Shown in pieces: positions 23,494 to 31,988 of a stretch of 64,000 bases of DNA. This DNA comes from Agathobacter sp. (GTDB lineage: Bacteria; Bacillota; Clostridia; Lachnospirales; Lachnospiraceae), in the NCBI GenBank assembly GCA_022769125.1, contig JALEKN010000036.1, forward strand, positions 1-64,000. The letters run 5' to 3'. The stretch's first letter is position 1. The number at the start of each line of letters is the position of its first letter. Position numbers and translations under genes: made by a program. A model generated the notes under the pieces. That model saw nothing but the letters and a program-made list of their open reading frames with translations, ran no database searches and was not told the origin of the DNA.

Positions 23494-24711
23494 ATGGGGC
23501 TTTTTATCAGATATTTCGCAATTGAATGGAAGAGAAGCTGCAAGGTATGGTTAAAAACGCTGATTACCGGTGTAATCGTGACGGTGCTTCTTACGGTTGC
23601 AGCAATGGGACTTACAGCAATCATGAGACATTTATCTTCGTTTGAAACAGTCCGGGTAGGAATGGTAATACCGGAGGATGAAGCAGATGAAGATACAATG
23701 TTTGCGGTCTCTTTCCTGACTGCTATGGACAGTGTGAAAAGTGTTGGCAGTTTTACTTATTATGGGTCCGAGGAGGAGGCTCTTTTGGCGTTGAAAGAGG
23801 GAAAGGTGCAGACGGTTATCTCACTTCCACCTTTTTTCTATGAGAGTGTGGACAATGGGGTGAATGAACCTGCAACTCTTTATATTTCGCAGAATGCGGA
23901 TCTGAATGTGCGGATTTTTGCAGAATTGCTAAAAAGCGGTGTCCGGATGCTTCAGACTGCGGAGGCGGGAGCATATGCCATGCTCGATATTGCACAGGAG
24001 GACCGTCCGGTGGAGGAAAGTTGGAATGAGGCGGGAAATGTAGTGGCGTATACATATCTGGCAGAGGCACTGACAAGGAGCAGAGTGTTTGACCGGCAGC
24101 TTTTGTCCTCAATCGGGAGTGTAAATTATGCACAGTTCTATTTTTTGGCGGCAATGCTTGTGATATTGCTGTTGCAGGGGTGGAATTTTGCACACTTATA
24201 TCAGAAGAAAAACAGAGTATTGATGCAGAAATTAAGAGTGGAGGGACTCGGTTGTGCAGGACAGACATTTGTGCGGCTTATGGTGATGACACTTCTCTTG
24301 TGGCTGCAGGCACTGATCCTGTATTATGGGGCATATATGATTACCCGCGTATTTCACATTCCGATGCTCCTAAGTGATGGAATCATTGTATGCGGGCTGT
24401 TTTTGCTCGCATTTTCGATAGCCTGTTTCTTTCACTTTATCTATGCAGTTGCGGGTGGAGACATATCCGGGTGCGTACTTTTATTTGCGATAATCCTTTT
24501 CATGATTCTTGTGTCGGGAATATGGATTCCGGGTAATTATATGCCAAAGATCCTGCAGAGTATCTCCGGTTTTGTGCCTCTTAAATGGTGGGAAACATTT
24601 GCCTTGCAGGTATTTTACGGGGAATGGCCCGGCAGACATGCGCTGCTGTTATGTGTGGTGTCGACCGTCACAGCAATTGTGGGAGGAGGCGTGCTATGCA
24701 AAAATACATAA
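23494..24711 (+). CDS. ABC-2 type permease, first subunit
   Basis: 405 residues. An N-terminal membrane helix near residues 20-45 is followed by a long extracytoplasmic domain (residues of roughly 50-210) and then about five to six membrane segments, including MLVILLLQGWNF, LLLWLQALILYYGAYM and FAIILFMILVSGIWIPGNYM. This is the layout of ABC-2/YhgE-like exporters. It lies 12 nt after the ATPase gene and overlaps the second permease gene by 16 nt, which implies a heterodimeric membrane part. The substrate is unknown. Confidence 0.82.
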   Translation: MGLFIRYFAIEWKRSCKVWLKTLITGVIVTVLLTVAAMGLTAIMRHLSSFETVRVGMVIPEDEADEDTMFAVSFLTAMDSVKSVGSFTYYGSEEEALLALKEGKVQTVISLPPFFYESVDNGVNEPATLYISQNADLNVRIFAELLKSGVRMLQTAEAGAYAMLDIAQEDRPVEESWNEAGNVVAYTYLAEALTRSRVFDRQLLSSIGSVNYAQFYFLAAMLVILLLQGWNFAHLYQKKNRVLMQKLRVEGLGCAGQTFVRLMVMTLLLWLQALILYYGAYMITRVFHIPMLLSDGIIVCGLFLLAFSIACFFHFIYAVAGGDISGCVLLFAIILFMILVSGIWIPGNYMPKILQSISGFVPLKWWETFALQVFYGEWPGRHALLLCVVSTVTAIVGGGVLCKNT

Positions 24712-25724
24712 CATGGTACTGGCTTCTTCTAAAGGAAAAACTTCATACGGCAGGTGTGTATCTGCAGATTGCGTCGGTGCTTCTGGTGGCATTTACGATT
24801 ACACAGACAACGATTCCGGATACGGAAAATGTAACGGTGGGAATTGTGTGCAACAACAGCAGCAAAGCGGAACAGGTCATGGAACAATTAGTTTCGTTTT
24901 CGGATGTGTACGATTTTGTTGCAGTAGATTCGGAGGAGACACTTCGGGCGCAAGTAGAACGAGCGGAGTTCGAATGCGGATTTGTGTTTGATGAAGCGTT
25001 TGACCGGATGATGGAGAGAGAAAGCCTGACGGATTCCATCCGCTTTTACTGTTCGCAGGCCACAAATAAGGGGGATGCGATAGTAGAAACCGTGTATTCA
25101 GCTGTATTGGAGGCTTATAGCGGAACACTTTTGGAGGAGGTGCAACAGAAGCTCTACAAGGAAAAGAACCCTCGGCGTCAGGAAAAAATAATGGATCGTT
25201 TTTATGGATATCTGGATTCGGATGAAGTATTTCAGGTAACAATCTGCAGAGTAGAGACAACATCTTCGGAAAAAAACAATAAAATTGCTATATATCCGCT
25301 TCAGGGCTGGATGGGAATGCTGGTTGCTCTTGGCATTTTCTTATCAGGGCTTAGACGCTGGGAGCAGGGATGTTTTTTCTATAAGGCACTTGATAAAAGG
25401 GAGGCAGAGCGCTTCTTTGCAATAGATACATGTGCCTCTGGAACGATTCCAGCTCTTATATGCCTATGTATTTCTATTGCAGGCCCATATTCAAGAGGCT
25501 GTGTCAGTGAAGTATGCCACATGGCCGGATTCTTCCTATACACCGTCTTATGGTGTGCGATAGCCGGAAAACTGTTTCGAAGTTATCTTGGGATGCTGGC
25601 GGCGGTGCCAGTGTATGTTGTGGCAAATGTGTTGATTTGTCCGGTGATATTTGATATAGTGACTTATGTTCCGGCAATGCAGTATGTCCGGATACTATTC
25701 CCATTAGGAATATACTTGCTTTAA
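24696..25724 (+). CDS. ABC-2 type permease, second subunit
   Basis: 342 residues from ATG 24696, chosen because GGGAGGAGG precedes it and the longer in-frame start would overlap the previous gene by over 120 nt. An N-terminal membrane helix (residues 17-37, LHTAGVYLQIASVLLVAF), an extracytoplasmic domain of about 170 residues and about five C-terminal membrane segments mirror the first permease. Last gene of the tightly spaced cluster; the zinc-ribbon gene follows after 37 nt with no terminator between, so transcription may continue to 28203. Confidence 0.78.
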   Translation: MQKYITWYWLLLKEKLHTAGVYLQIASVLLVAFTITQTTIPDTENVTVGIVCNNSSKAEQVMEQLVSFSDVYDFVAVDSEETLRAQVERAEFECGFVFDEAFDRMMERESLTDSIRFYCSQATNKGDAIVETVYSAVLEAYSGTLLEEVQQKLYKEKNPRRQEKIMDRFYGYLDSDEVFQVTICRVETTSSEKNNKIAIYPLQGWMGMLVALGIFLSGLRRWEQGCFFYKALDKREAERFFAIDTCASGTIPALICLCISIAGPYSRGCVSEVCHMAGFFLYTVLWCAIAGKLFRSYLGMLAAVPVYVVANVLICPVIFDIVTYVPAMQYVRILFPLGIYLL

Positions 25725-25761
25725 TGGGAAAATTATTAAAACGAAAGAAAAGGGAAAAGTG

Positions 25762-28188
25762 ATGAAGTGTGTAAAATGTGGTAATGAATTACAACCGGGC
25801 GCACGTTTCTGCGTATACTGTGGCGCAGCGGTTGAAGCAACACCAGCAGTCGAGACTGCTCCGTCAGTCGAGGAAACACCAGTAGTCGAGGAAACTCCGG
25901 CAGAGGAGGAGAATGCAGCAGCAGAGGCGGCTCCTGTAGCAGAAGAAGTTCCGAGGACAGAGGCGGCTCCGGCAGCGGAGGAGACCCCTGTAACAGAGGA
26001 AGCTCCGGCAGCACCGCAGCCGCAGAGTTACAATGCGCCGGAGGCGAACCCTGCTCCGGCATATGGCGTCCCACAGCAGAATGGTGCGCCGCAGCAGGCT
26101 GTACCTCCGGTATATAACCAGCCACAGATGCCGCAATCGGATACGAAGAAGAAAGGCTCAAAGGCTGTTGTCGGTATTGTAATCGCTGTTATTGTTTTAC
26201 TGCTTATTCTTGCGGCGGCAATTTTTGGAATTGTTTTTCTTGCAGGAAGAAATTCCGGGGATGCCAGTGACAGCCTGTCCTATGTAAAGAACGGAAAATT
26301 ATATTATGTCAAAGATATCCGCAAGGATGACGAGCCGGTTGTTGTATGTGATATCAAGAATGGTGATGAGTATGATGACGGTAGTCTTGCAGGCAAGTTT
26401 ACGGATGATGGAAAGTATCTTTACTTTTTCAATAAGGTAGAGAACTCATATACCGGAAAGCTTTGCCGTATTGAAGTATCTAAGATCAAGAAAGATGAAA
26501 GTAAGACGGAGGATGCAATCGAAGAACTTGTATCCGGTGTTACTTACTTCCAGCTGATTGATGACACCCGTTTTGTTTATCTGAATGATTCAAACGAAGT
26601 GTATTATTTTGACGGGGAAGATAAGAACAAGATCGCGGCAAATGTATATACATTTGATCTCACCGAGGACGGAAAGGTTGAATACAATACTTCGGACGGA
26701 GCCGTTGGCCGTTATTCCATTGAAGATGATTCCACTGAGACAATTATTGAAAATTGCTCATATATCATTTCCAATACATCTGATGGATATTTCTACGCAG
26801 TGTATAACGAAGACAGTGACCGGTATGACATGTATTACAGCTCAAAGAACGGGGAGACAGAGAAGATTGCAGAAAATACCTATAATATCATAGGTGCGAG
26901 TGATGTAAAGAATACCGTATTTTATTTGACGGAGCGCGTAGAGAATGTCTGCTACTATGATCTCGTAAATGACACTTATGCGGAATCCGATGCAAGTCTT
27001 ACGGCTCCGGTATTTAGCGATTACCTGACTCCATGTACCGAGTATGATGCAATGAGTGACTGGGATCGTGAATACTATAGTGAATATCCGGAATACATTG
27101 ATTCTTTCTACAATTGGCTGAGCAGTGATTATTATTACGATTCTGGAATGCTTTATAACTATACTTATCATGAAGATGAAGATGGTAATTATATTTACAA
27201 CTATTACTTCTATGATCAGGATAATGCACAGTGGTATGTATTTGATGAGGAAGGATATCGTGAAGCTCAGGATGCATATGATTCCGTTGGCTCCCGTGAG
27301 GAACTGCGTCAGAGTTTAAAAGATTCTTATACGGACATCACATACTATGATGTACATAGCTGGTCTGTTGCCGACAAAGATAGTGTTGTTGCGGAGAATG
27401 TAAACCCATCTTACGTATATTGTGTCGGAAATACCGGAATTGTCACATACCAGAAATACGGCAATATTGACAAGATTGACTGGCCGGAGGATGCATATGG
27501 CACATGGTTTGTCGACGATTATATTTATGAGGCAAGATATGGTGACAGCGTAGACCAGAGCGTGTATTACGCATCAAATGGTGCAGAGCATGCATGGGAC
27601 AGCGAATGGGGAAGCATGGAGAATGGTATTACATTTGACACTGCTTCAAGCGGAAACTATGCAATGGCATTTTCCTATAGCTATGATGATGATTACAATT
27701 ATACCTATACAATGAGTGCATTCCAGATTGAAAATGGGGAACTTTCCATGCTCGAGACAGGCATGAATGCTGCATCCCTGGGTGTATGGGTTGGAGATGA
27801 CTACTATTATTTTGAGGCAGAGAGTGGCAACGAGGGAAATCTGTGCTGCTTCTCCAACGGAAAATCATCAACGGTATTAAAGAATATCAGCAATGCTTCC
27901 GTTAAGCGTTTTGAAAATGGCAGTATCTGTGCATACTCAGATTATAGCGGTTACGATGATTACTCCAGTGGAGCCGGTACTCTTAAATTATTTGGAGAAG
28001 ATGGAGACTCTGTAAAGATCGATAAAGATGTGAACTCATACTGCTATCTGAATGATGAACTTATCGTTTATCTGAGTGATGGTAAGCTTTATGTTTATCG
28101 TGGAGAGGACAAGGAGAAGTTTAAGATTGACGGTTCTGTTACCTCATTTAACTGTGATCAGGCTTCCTATGAGTCTTTGTCATATTAA
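25762..28188 (+). CDS. Zinc-ribbon, single-membrane-span protein with large extracytoplasmic domain
   Basis: 808 residues from ATG 25762 (a GTG at 25759 directly precedes it). An N-terminal zinc ribbon (C3, C6, C17, C20; CVKCGNE and CVYCG) is followed by a Glu/Ala/Pro-rich low-complexity linker (residues of roughly 25-125), one membrane helix near 134-158, and about 640 residues of extracytoplasmic sequence rich in Tyr, Asp and Ser. The latter shows repeats of short beta-strand units (KNGKLYYVKD, DDGKYLYFFNK, DGKLYVYRGED) resembling the DUF5050/beta-propeller-like proteins of Lachnospiraceae. Function unknown. It may be co-transcribed with the metallocofactor cluster. Confidence 0.8.
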   Translation: MKCVKCGNELQPGARFCVYCGAAVEATPAVETAPSVEETPVVEETPAEEENAAAEAAPVAEEVPRTEAAPAAEETPVTEEAPAAPQPQSYNAPEANPAPAYGVPQQNGAPQQAVPPVYNQPQMPQSDTKKKGSKAVVGIVIAVIVLLLILAAAIFGIVFLAGRNSGDASDSLSYVKNGKLYYVKDIRKDDEPVVVCDIKNGDEYDDGSLAGKFTDDGKYLYFFNKVENSYTGKLCRIEVSKIKKDESKTEDAIEELVSGVTYFQLIDDTRFVYLNDSNEVYYFDGEDKNKIAANVYTFDLTEDGKVEYNTSDGAVGRYSIEDDSTETIIENCSYIISNTSDGYFYAVYNEDSDRYDMYYSSKNGETEKIAENTYNIIGASDVKNTVFYLTERVENVCYYDLVNDTYAESDASLTAPVFSDYLTPCTEYDAMSDWDREYYSEYPEYIDSFYNWLSSDYYYDSGMLYNYTYHEDEDGNYIYNYYFYDQDNAQWYVFDEEGYREAQDAYDSVGSREELRQSLKDSYTDITYYDVHSWSVADKDSVVAENVNPSYVYCVGNTGIVTYQKYGNIDKIDWPEDAYGTWFVDDYIYEARYGDSVDQSVYYASNGAEHAWDSEWGSMENGITFDTASSGNYAMAFSYSYDDDYNYTYTMSAFQIENGELSMLETGMNAASLGVWVGDDYYYFEAESGNEGNLCCFSNGKSSTVLKNISNASVKRFENGSICAYSDYSGYDDYSSGAGTLKLFGEDGDSVKIDKDVNSYCYLNDELIVYLSDGKLYVYRGEDKEKFKIDGSVTSFNCDQASYESLSY

Positions 28189-28202
28189 TTGTATGGATGA
28201 GA

Positions 28203-28245
28203 GGGGCTGTGTGCGGATTAATCCGCACCACAGCTCCCTTTTTTC
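28203..28245 (+). terminator. Strong terminator after the zinc-ribbon gene
   Basis: Stem-loop with arms 28203-28217 and 28220-28237 (GGGGCTGTG and TGCGGAT paired with ATCCGCA and CACAGCTCCC) followed by TTTTTT. It is the first clear terminator downstream of 9367. Confidence 0.9.
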
Positions 28246-28286
28246 CGCTTGCTGCAATCCGGTAATATGAAAGGAGGCAAAAGAGA

Positions 28287-29180
28287 ATGCCAAGAAAAAA
28301 GAACAGACCGACAAGTGATGATCAGATGGAACGGTTGTTTTACCCGGAGGGCAATATAGCATTCCTGGATGCCGAGTTTAATGCCGGAATGAATATGCGG
28401 ACAAAGGAGAAGATCAGCGAAATCATTTCCATCGGGATTATCATCTGTGATCGTGACTACAACGGAATCAAAAAATTCTATACGCTGGTAAGTCCGCTTA
28501 CCCAGACAAAGGTATTCCCAATGATTTCCAAAATGACGGGAATCACTACGGAGATGCTGAAAGGACAGCCGACGTTTGCAGAGATGTCTGTAAACGTAAC
28601 AGAATTGATGAAGCACTATGATGTGAAAAAAATCTATACATGGGGAGCAGCGGATAAACATAGTCTGCTACAGGAACGTGATGAGATGAAAGAACGCAGG
28701 ATAAGTGGTCATCAGGCATCAAATAAATGGAATTATATGGATATGTGTACCGATATTTCCGGGCTGATTTCCAATCAGATGCTCGGAATCAGGGGAGGAC
28801 TTTCCATTAATATGGAGAACCTTATGTTCTTTTGTGATATTGATGAGCAACAGGACCATAACGCCCTTTCGGATGCGTATTATCTATATAAGTGCATGCA
28901 GTATCTGCGGGCATATTTTCCGAAGGTAAAGCAGGATAGTGAATTCCAAAGAAAGCAGGATCTGATCGACCGCTATTATCAGGAACGTTCGCTGTATAAT
29001 TCGTTTCGGAGATTCCGGAGTACCTCCAAGGGATGTGACCTGTATCGCAAGTGGGGAACCCGATCAAAGGAGGAAGATATACGACTGAAAGCATTCGAGG
29101 ATGATCTGAAATTCTTAAAAGGAGAGATTCCTTACGAGCTGGAATTCGATACGATCCAGGAATACTTCCAGAAGAACTAG
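28287..29180 (+). CDS. DEDDh-family 3'-5' exonuclease
   Basis: 297 residues. The exonuclease domain covers about 20-215: FLDAEFN supplies the first D and E, TWGAADKHSL an acidic residue in the middle motif, and DHNALSDAYYLY the final H and D of DEDDh enzymes. The spacing resembles KapD/ERI-1-like RNases rather than the DNA polymerase epsilon subunit. The C-terminal 80 residues are basic and aromatic (YRKWGTRSKEED) and may bind nucleic acid. It has AAAGGAGG upstream. Substrate unknown. Confidence 0.85.
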   Translation: MPRKKNRPTSDDQMERLFYPEGNIAFLDAEFNAGMNMRTKEKISEIISIGIIICDRDYNGIKKFYTLVSPLTQTKVFPMISKMTGITTEMLKGQPTFAEMSVNVTELMKHYDVKKIYTWGAADKHSLLQERDEMKERRISGHQASNKWNYMDMCTDISGLISNQMLGIRGGLSINMENLMFFCDIDEQQDHNALSDAYYLYKCMQYLRAYFPKVKQDSEFQRKQDLIDRYYQERSLYNSFRRFRSTSKGCDLYRKWGTRSKEEDIRLKAFEDDLKFLKGEIPYELEFDTIQEYFQKN

Positions 29181-29207
29181 AAAATTATCGGATGGGGTGC
29201 AGGATTT

Positions 29208-29726
29208 TTATTCTTCTACACCGGCTTTAAGATCTGCTGCGATTTTGCCATCGGCGATTGTTTTTTGCAACCATAACTGCAGCGAATCAACGGATTGGGA
29301 GATACGGTTTAACTGTCCCTGAATCTTGGTGAAATCATGATATTCGTCCTCAGTAATTTCTCCGTCTGCAGTGATCTCAATGAGACGTTCTTTTTCCTTT
29401 TCCAGATTGTTGAGTGATGCGAGCATCTCAAGAACAATCTGGGAGAGATCTTTCATCTTTAATTCCGGGACATATTCCTGTCCGATCGGACATTCATGCG
29501 AACAGTAATAATTGCATAAATCCGGCGATTTGTAGCACTTGGACATTGCAAGGATTTCATCCGGATGAGGAAGTGATTTTTCACTTTCTATTTTTTCAAT
29601 ACGGTCTGCCGACATGAAGGCAAGCTGTTCACTTGCACGCTCGCGCGTCCATTCCATCTCTTCACGGCGCAGCTGATAAATATTTTTATTTTCTTTTGTT
29701 GATCGTTTTCCCATTTTAATTCTCAT
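29208..29726 (-). CDS. XRE-like helix-turn-helix protein with cysteine cluster
   Basis: 172 residues. An N-terminal HTH similar to XRE repressors spans about 15-70 (LRREEMEWTRERASEQL, then DRIEKIESEKSLPHPDEIL). It is followed by CYKSPDLCNYYCSHECPIG, where four cysteines could bind a metal or a cluster, and then a long C-terminal helical part suited to coiled-coil pairing. An alternative start at 29714 would remove four residues. It stands alone, convergent with the exonuclease gene. I recognise the architecture from Clostridia but not a function. Confidence 0.78.
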   Translation of the reverse strand: MRIKMGKRSTKENKNIYQLRREEMEWTRERASEQLAFMSADRIEKIESEKSLPHPDEILAMSKCYKSPDLCNYYCSHECPIGQEYVPELKMKDLSQIVLEMLASLNNLEKEKERLIEITADGEITEDEYHDFTKIQGQLNRISQSVDSLQLWLQKTIADGKIAADLKAGVEE

Positions 29727-29890
29727 TACTTTCTATATATTTTTCATAAGGAATCGGTACCGCCGGCAGGATGTATGCAAGCAACCGCCATTTCACTATT
29801 ATATCGGATGACAGGGGGCATGGCAAGTATGGCAAAGCAATAACATTTATGTTACAATCATTTAAAATTTGATGAAAAGGTGGAGAATAA

Positions 29891-30535
29891 ATGAAAACAC
29901 TTGCAATATTGGGAGATTCCTATTCTACATATCTGGGCTGGATTCCGGAGGATTATCTGCATTGGTATGCAGACAGCGGCAATGACTGCGAAAACGATAT
30001 GTCCTCGGTGGAGGATACCTGGTGGCGGCTTTTGATAAAACAGTATGATCTGGAGCTGATCGCAAATTGCAGTTACAGCGGAAGCACGGTATGCAATACC
30101 GGGTATGATGCACAGGATGCCTCCGGGACATCCTTTATCCACCGCATGAAAAGGGAACTTGGTGAAGAAAGGAAAGGCGGTAGGCAGCCGGATATCCTTA
30201 TTGTATTTGGTGGAACCAATGACTTCTGGGCGGGCAGTCCGGTGGGGAACATTCAATACGAGGGGCAGACAGACGAGGATAAAAAGGCGTTTGCTCCCGC
30301 ATTTTGTTACATGATGGAATATTTAAAGCGATATAATCCTTATTCTGTCATATACAATGTGATAAATGACGAGATTACCGGACCAATCCGTGAAGTTATG
30401 GAAGAGGTGTGCCGCCATTATTCGATCCAAAATATCAATCTGGAGGGAATCGACAAGCAGAACGGACATCCGAATACGGCGGGCATGGCACGGATAGCGG
30501 AACAGATTGCAAAAGCAACCTCTTGGGGCAGATAA
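29891..30535 (+). CDS. SGNH/GDSL-family hydrolase
   Basis: 214 residues. The catalytic blocks are GDS at residues 8-10 (nucleophile S10), the glycine/asparagine block near residues 55-70, GGTND near 112 and the His block NGHPNTAGM near 195. No signal peptide, so it is cytoplasmic. Enzymes of this fold are esterases or acyl-hydrolases of varied substrate; none can be assigned. It has a good ribosome site (AAAAGGTGG) and ends 103 nt before a LytTR regulator. Confidence 0.88.
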   Translation: MKTLAILGDSYSTYLGWIPEDYLHWYADSGNDCENDMSSVEDTWWRLLIKQYDLELIANCSYSGSTVCNTGYDAQDASGTSFIHRMKRELGEERKGGRQPDILIVFGGTNDFWAGSPVGNIQYEGQTDEDKKAFAPAFCYMMEYLKRYNPYSVIYNVINDEITGPIREVMEEVCRHYSIQNINLEGIDKQNGHPNTAGMARIAEQIAKATSWGR

Positions 30536-30638
30536 ATTACCACTTACCGGAAAGGTCTTTACAGAGGGAGCGCTTTTTTCTATACTCGGTTTATCCGAAC
30601 AGGAGATAAGATCTGCGCAGATCTGCAAGGAGTAAACA

Positions 30639-31100
30639 ATGAAAATTAAAATTGAGATTGACGAGAGCCTGCAGGAGGATGAAGTACTCATCCGATGTGG
30701 GGAGCTGACCGATGAGGTTTCACAGATCCAGCGTCTGGTCAGTGATGTGGTCAATGCGGGACAGAAATATGTGTTCTATAAGGGGAACACTGAGTATTAT
30801 CTTCCACTGAAGGATATCCTCTTTTTCCAGACGGAAGGGGAGCAGATTCTTGCCTATACCAAGGAGGATGTTTACGAGACGAAGTATAAGCTGTACCAGT
30901 TGGAGGAAATGCTGCCGGGATTTTTTATGAGAGTATCCAAGTCAGCGATCCTCAACACGAACCATATCTATTCCATCAGCCGCAATCTGACGGCATCGAG
31001 CACGGTAACATTCGTCGGAACCTGTAAGCAGGTTCTGGTATCGAGGTATTATTACAAGCCCTTGATCAGTAAATTAGAAGAAAAGAGGTTACATCAATGA
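30639..31100 (+). CDS. LytTR-domain DNA-binding regulator
   Basis: 153 residues. After a 40-residue N-terminal segment there is a LytTR domain (about 45-150): YFQTEGEQILAYT-like beta-strand (FFQTEGEQILAYTK), LPGFFMRVSKSAILN and the C-terminal GTCKQVLVSRYYYK. No receiver domain, so it belongs to the stand-alone LytTR class that is usually paired with a membrane protein. The next gene, a LiaF-like membrane protein, overlaps by 4 nt, which fits the known LytTR-plus-inhibitor membrane protein arrangement. Confidence 0.88.
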   Translation: MKIKIEIDESLQEDEVLIRCGELTDEVSQIQRLVSDVVNAGQKYVFYKGNTEYYLPLKDILFFQTEGEQILAYTKEDVYETKYKLYQLEEMLPGFFMRVSKSAILNTNHIYSISRNLTASSTVTFVGTCKQVLVSRYYYKPLISKLEEKRLHQ

Positions 31101-31810
31101 GATTAAGTAAAAACACAGGAAAAATTTTCTGGGGACTGCTGTTTATTCTGGGAGCTGTTTACATGATCGTAAGCAGAGTGTGGACGCTTCCGAAGATCAG
31201 TCTGTTCAGCATCATATTTACGATCTTTTTTGCATGGATGCTCATCTGCGGTATCCGGCAGATCAACTTCTGGGAGATCTTGTTCTCCATCGCGTTCCTG
31301 TGCATCATCTACGACGATCTGCTTGGAATTAAGGAATTTACACCGTGGCCGGTACTCGGAGCAGCCTTGTTTGGAAGCATCGGTCTGTCCATGATCTTTA
31401 AAAAAAAGCACACCTTCCGCATTGAGGGAAATGTAGAAAATGTGACGTTCGGCTCTAAGGGAACGGAGCAGTGCAATGGCAGCAACCTACGGTTTGAGAA
31501 CAACTTCGGGGAGACAATCAAATACGTCAACACCGATGATCTGTGCAATGTAGACATTGAAAATAATTTCGGCTCCATGCAGGTTTATTTCGATAACGCC
31601 ATCATCCAGAATGAATGCGCGTATGTGAATGTCGACAATAATTTCGGCGAGGTACGGCTGTATGTGCCGCGGGCATGGATCGTGGAAAAGGATATTGAGA
31701 AGGGCTTCGGAGGTGTCAATGAGCGAGGACACATGGAGGGAAGCAGTACGCACCGCCTGATCATTCATGGTGACACGAATTTTGGAGCGGTCACGATCGT
31801 GTATATGTAA
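31097..31810 (+). CDS. LiaF-like membrane protein, partner of the LytTR regulator
   Basis: 237 residues. Four hydrophobic segments lie in the first 105 residues (FWGLLFILGAVYMIV, LFSIIFTIFFAWMLI, ILFSIAFLCIIYDDL, VLGAALFGSIGLSMI). The C-terminal half is a beta-solenoid-like domain with repeats of NNFG (ENNFGE, ENNFGS, DNNFGE, DTNFGA) typical of the LiaF/VraT C-terminal domain. In other Firmicutes LiaF restrains a cell-envelope stress regulator; here the regulator is LytTR. Translationally coupled to it by a 4-nt overlap. Confidence 0.82.
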   Translation: MRLSKNTGKIFWGLLFILGAVYMIVSRVWTLPKISLFSIIFTIFFAWMLICGIRQINFWEILFSIAFLCIIYDDLLGIKEFTPWPVLGAALFGSIGLSMIFKKKHTFRIEGNVENVTFGSKGTEQCNGSNLRFENNFGETIKYVNTDDLCNVDIENNFGSMQVYFDNAIIQNECAYVNVDNNFGEVRLYVPRAWIVEKDIEKGFGGVNERGHMEGSSTHRLIIHGDTNFGAVTIVYM

Positions 31811-31824
31811 ATAGTAAGAAACAA

Positions 31825-31853
31825 GAAGGCTGCCTGTTGTGGCAGCCTTCTTT
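31825..31853 (+). terminator. Terminator after the LytTR/LiaF-like pair
   Basis: Perfect 10-bp stem GAAGGCTGCC/GGCAGCCTTC with loop TGTTGT, followed by TTT. Confidence 0.82.
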
Positions 31854-31907
31854 GGTCAATAAATACCATTTCTTTTCGGTTTAATGAGCTACTTAACCGT
31901 AAATATA

Positions 31908-31937
31908 TTGAAGTGGAACATAGGGATTGAGTATGAT
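31908..31937 (+). promoter_or_regulatory. Promoter of the methyltransferase gene
   Basis: TTGAAG (31908-31913), an 18-nt spacer and TATGAT (31932-31937), about 50 nt upstream of the start codon at 31989. Confidence 0.45.
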
Positions 31938-31988
31938 AAAATCAAAATGTTACAGCAAAGTTAGGTTTTATATGGGAGGTGAAATATC

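Noticed and set aside
9367-25724. Mobile island
   Set aside because: No integrase, transposase, direct repeats or tRNA junction was seen at the borders. Transfer remains possible but the window does not show it.
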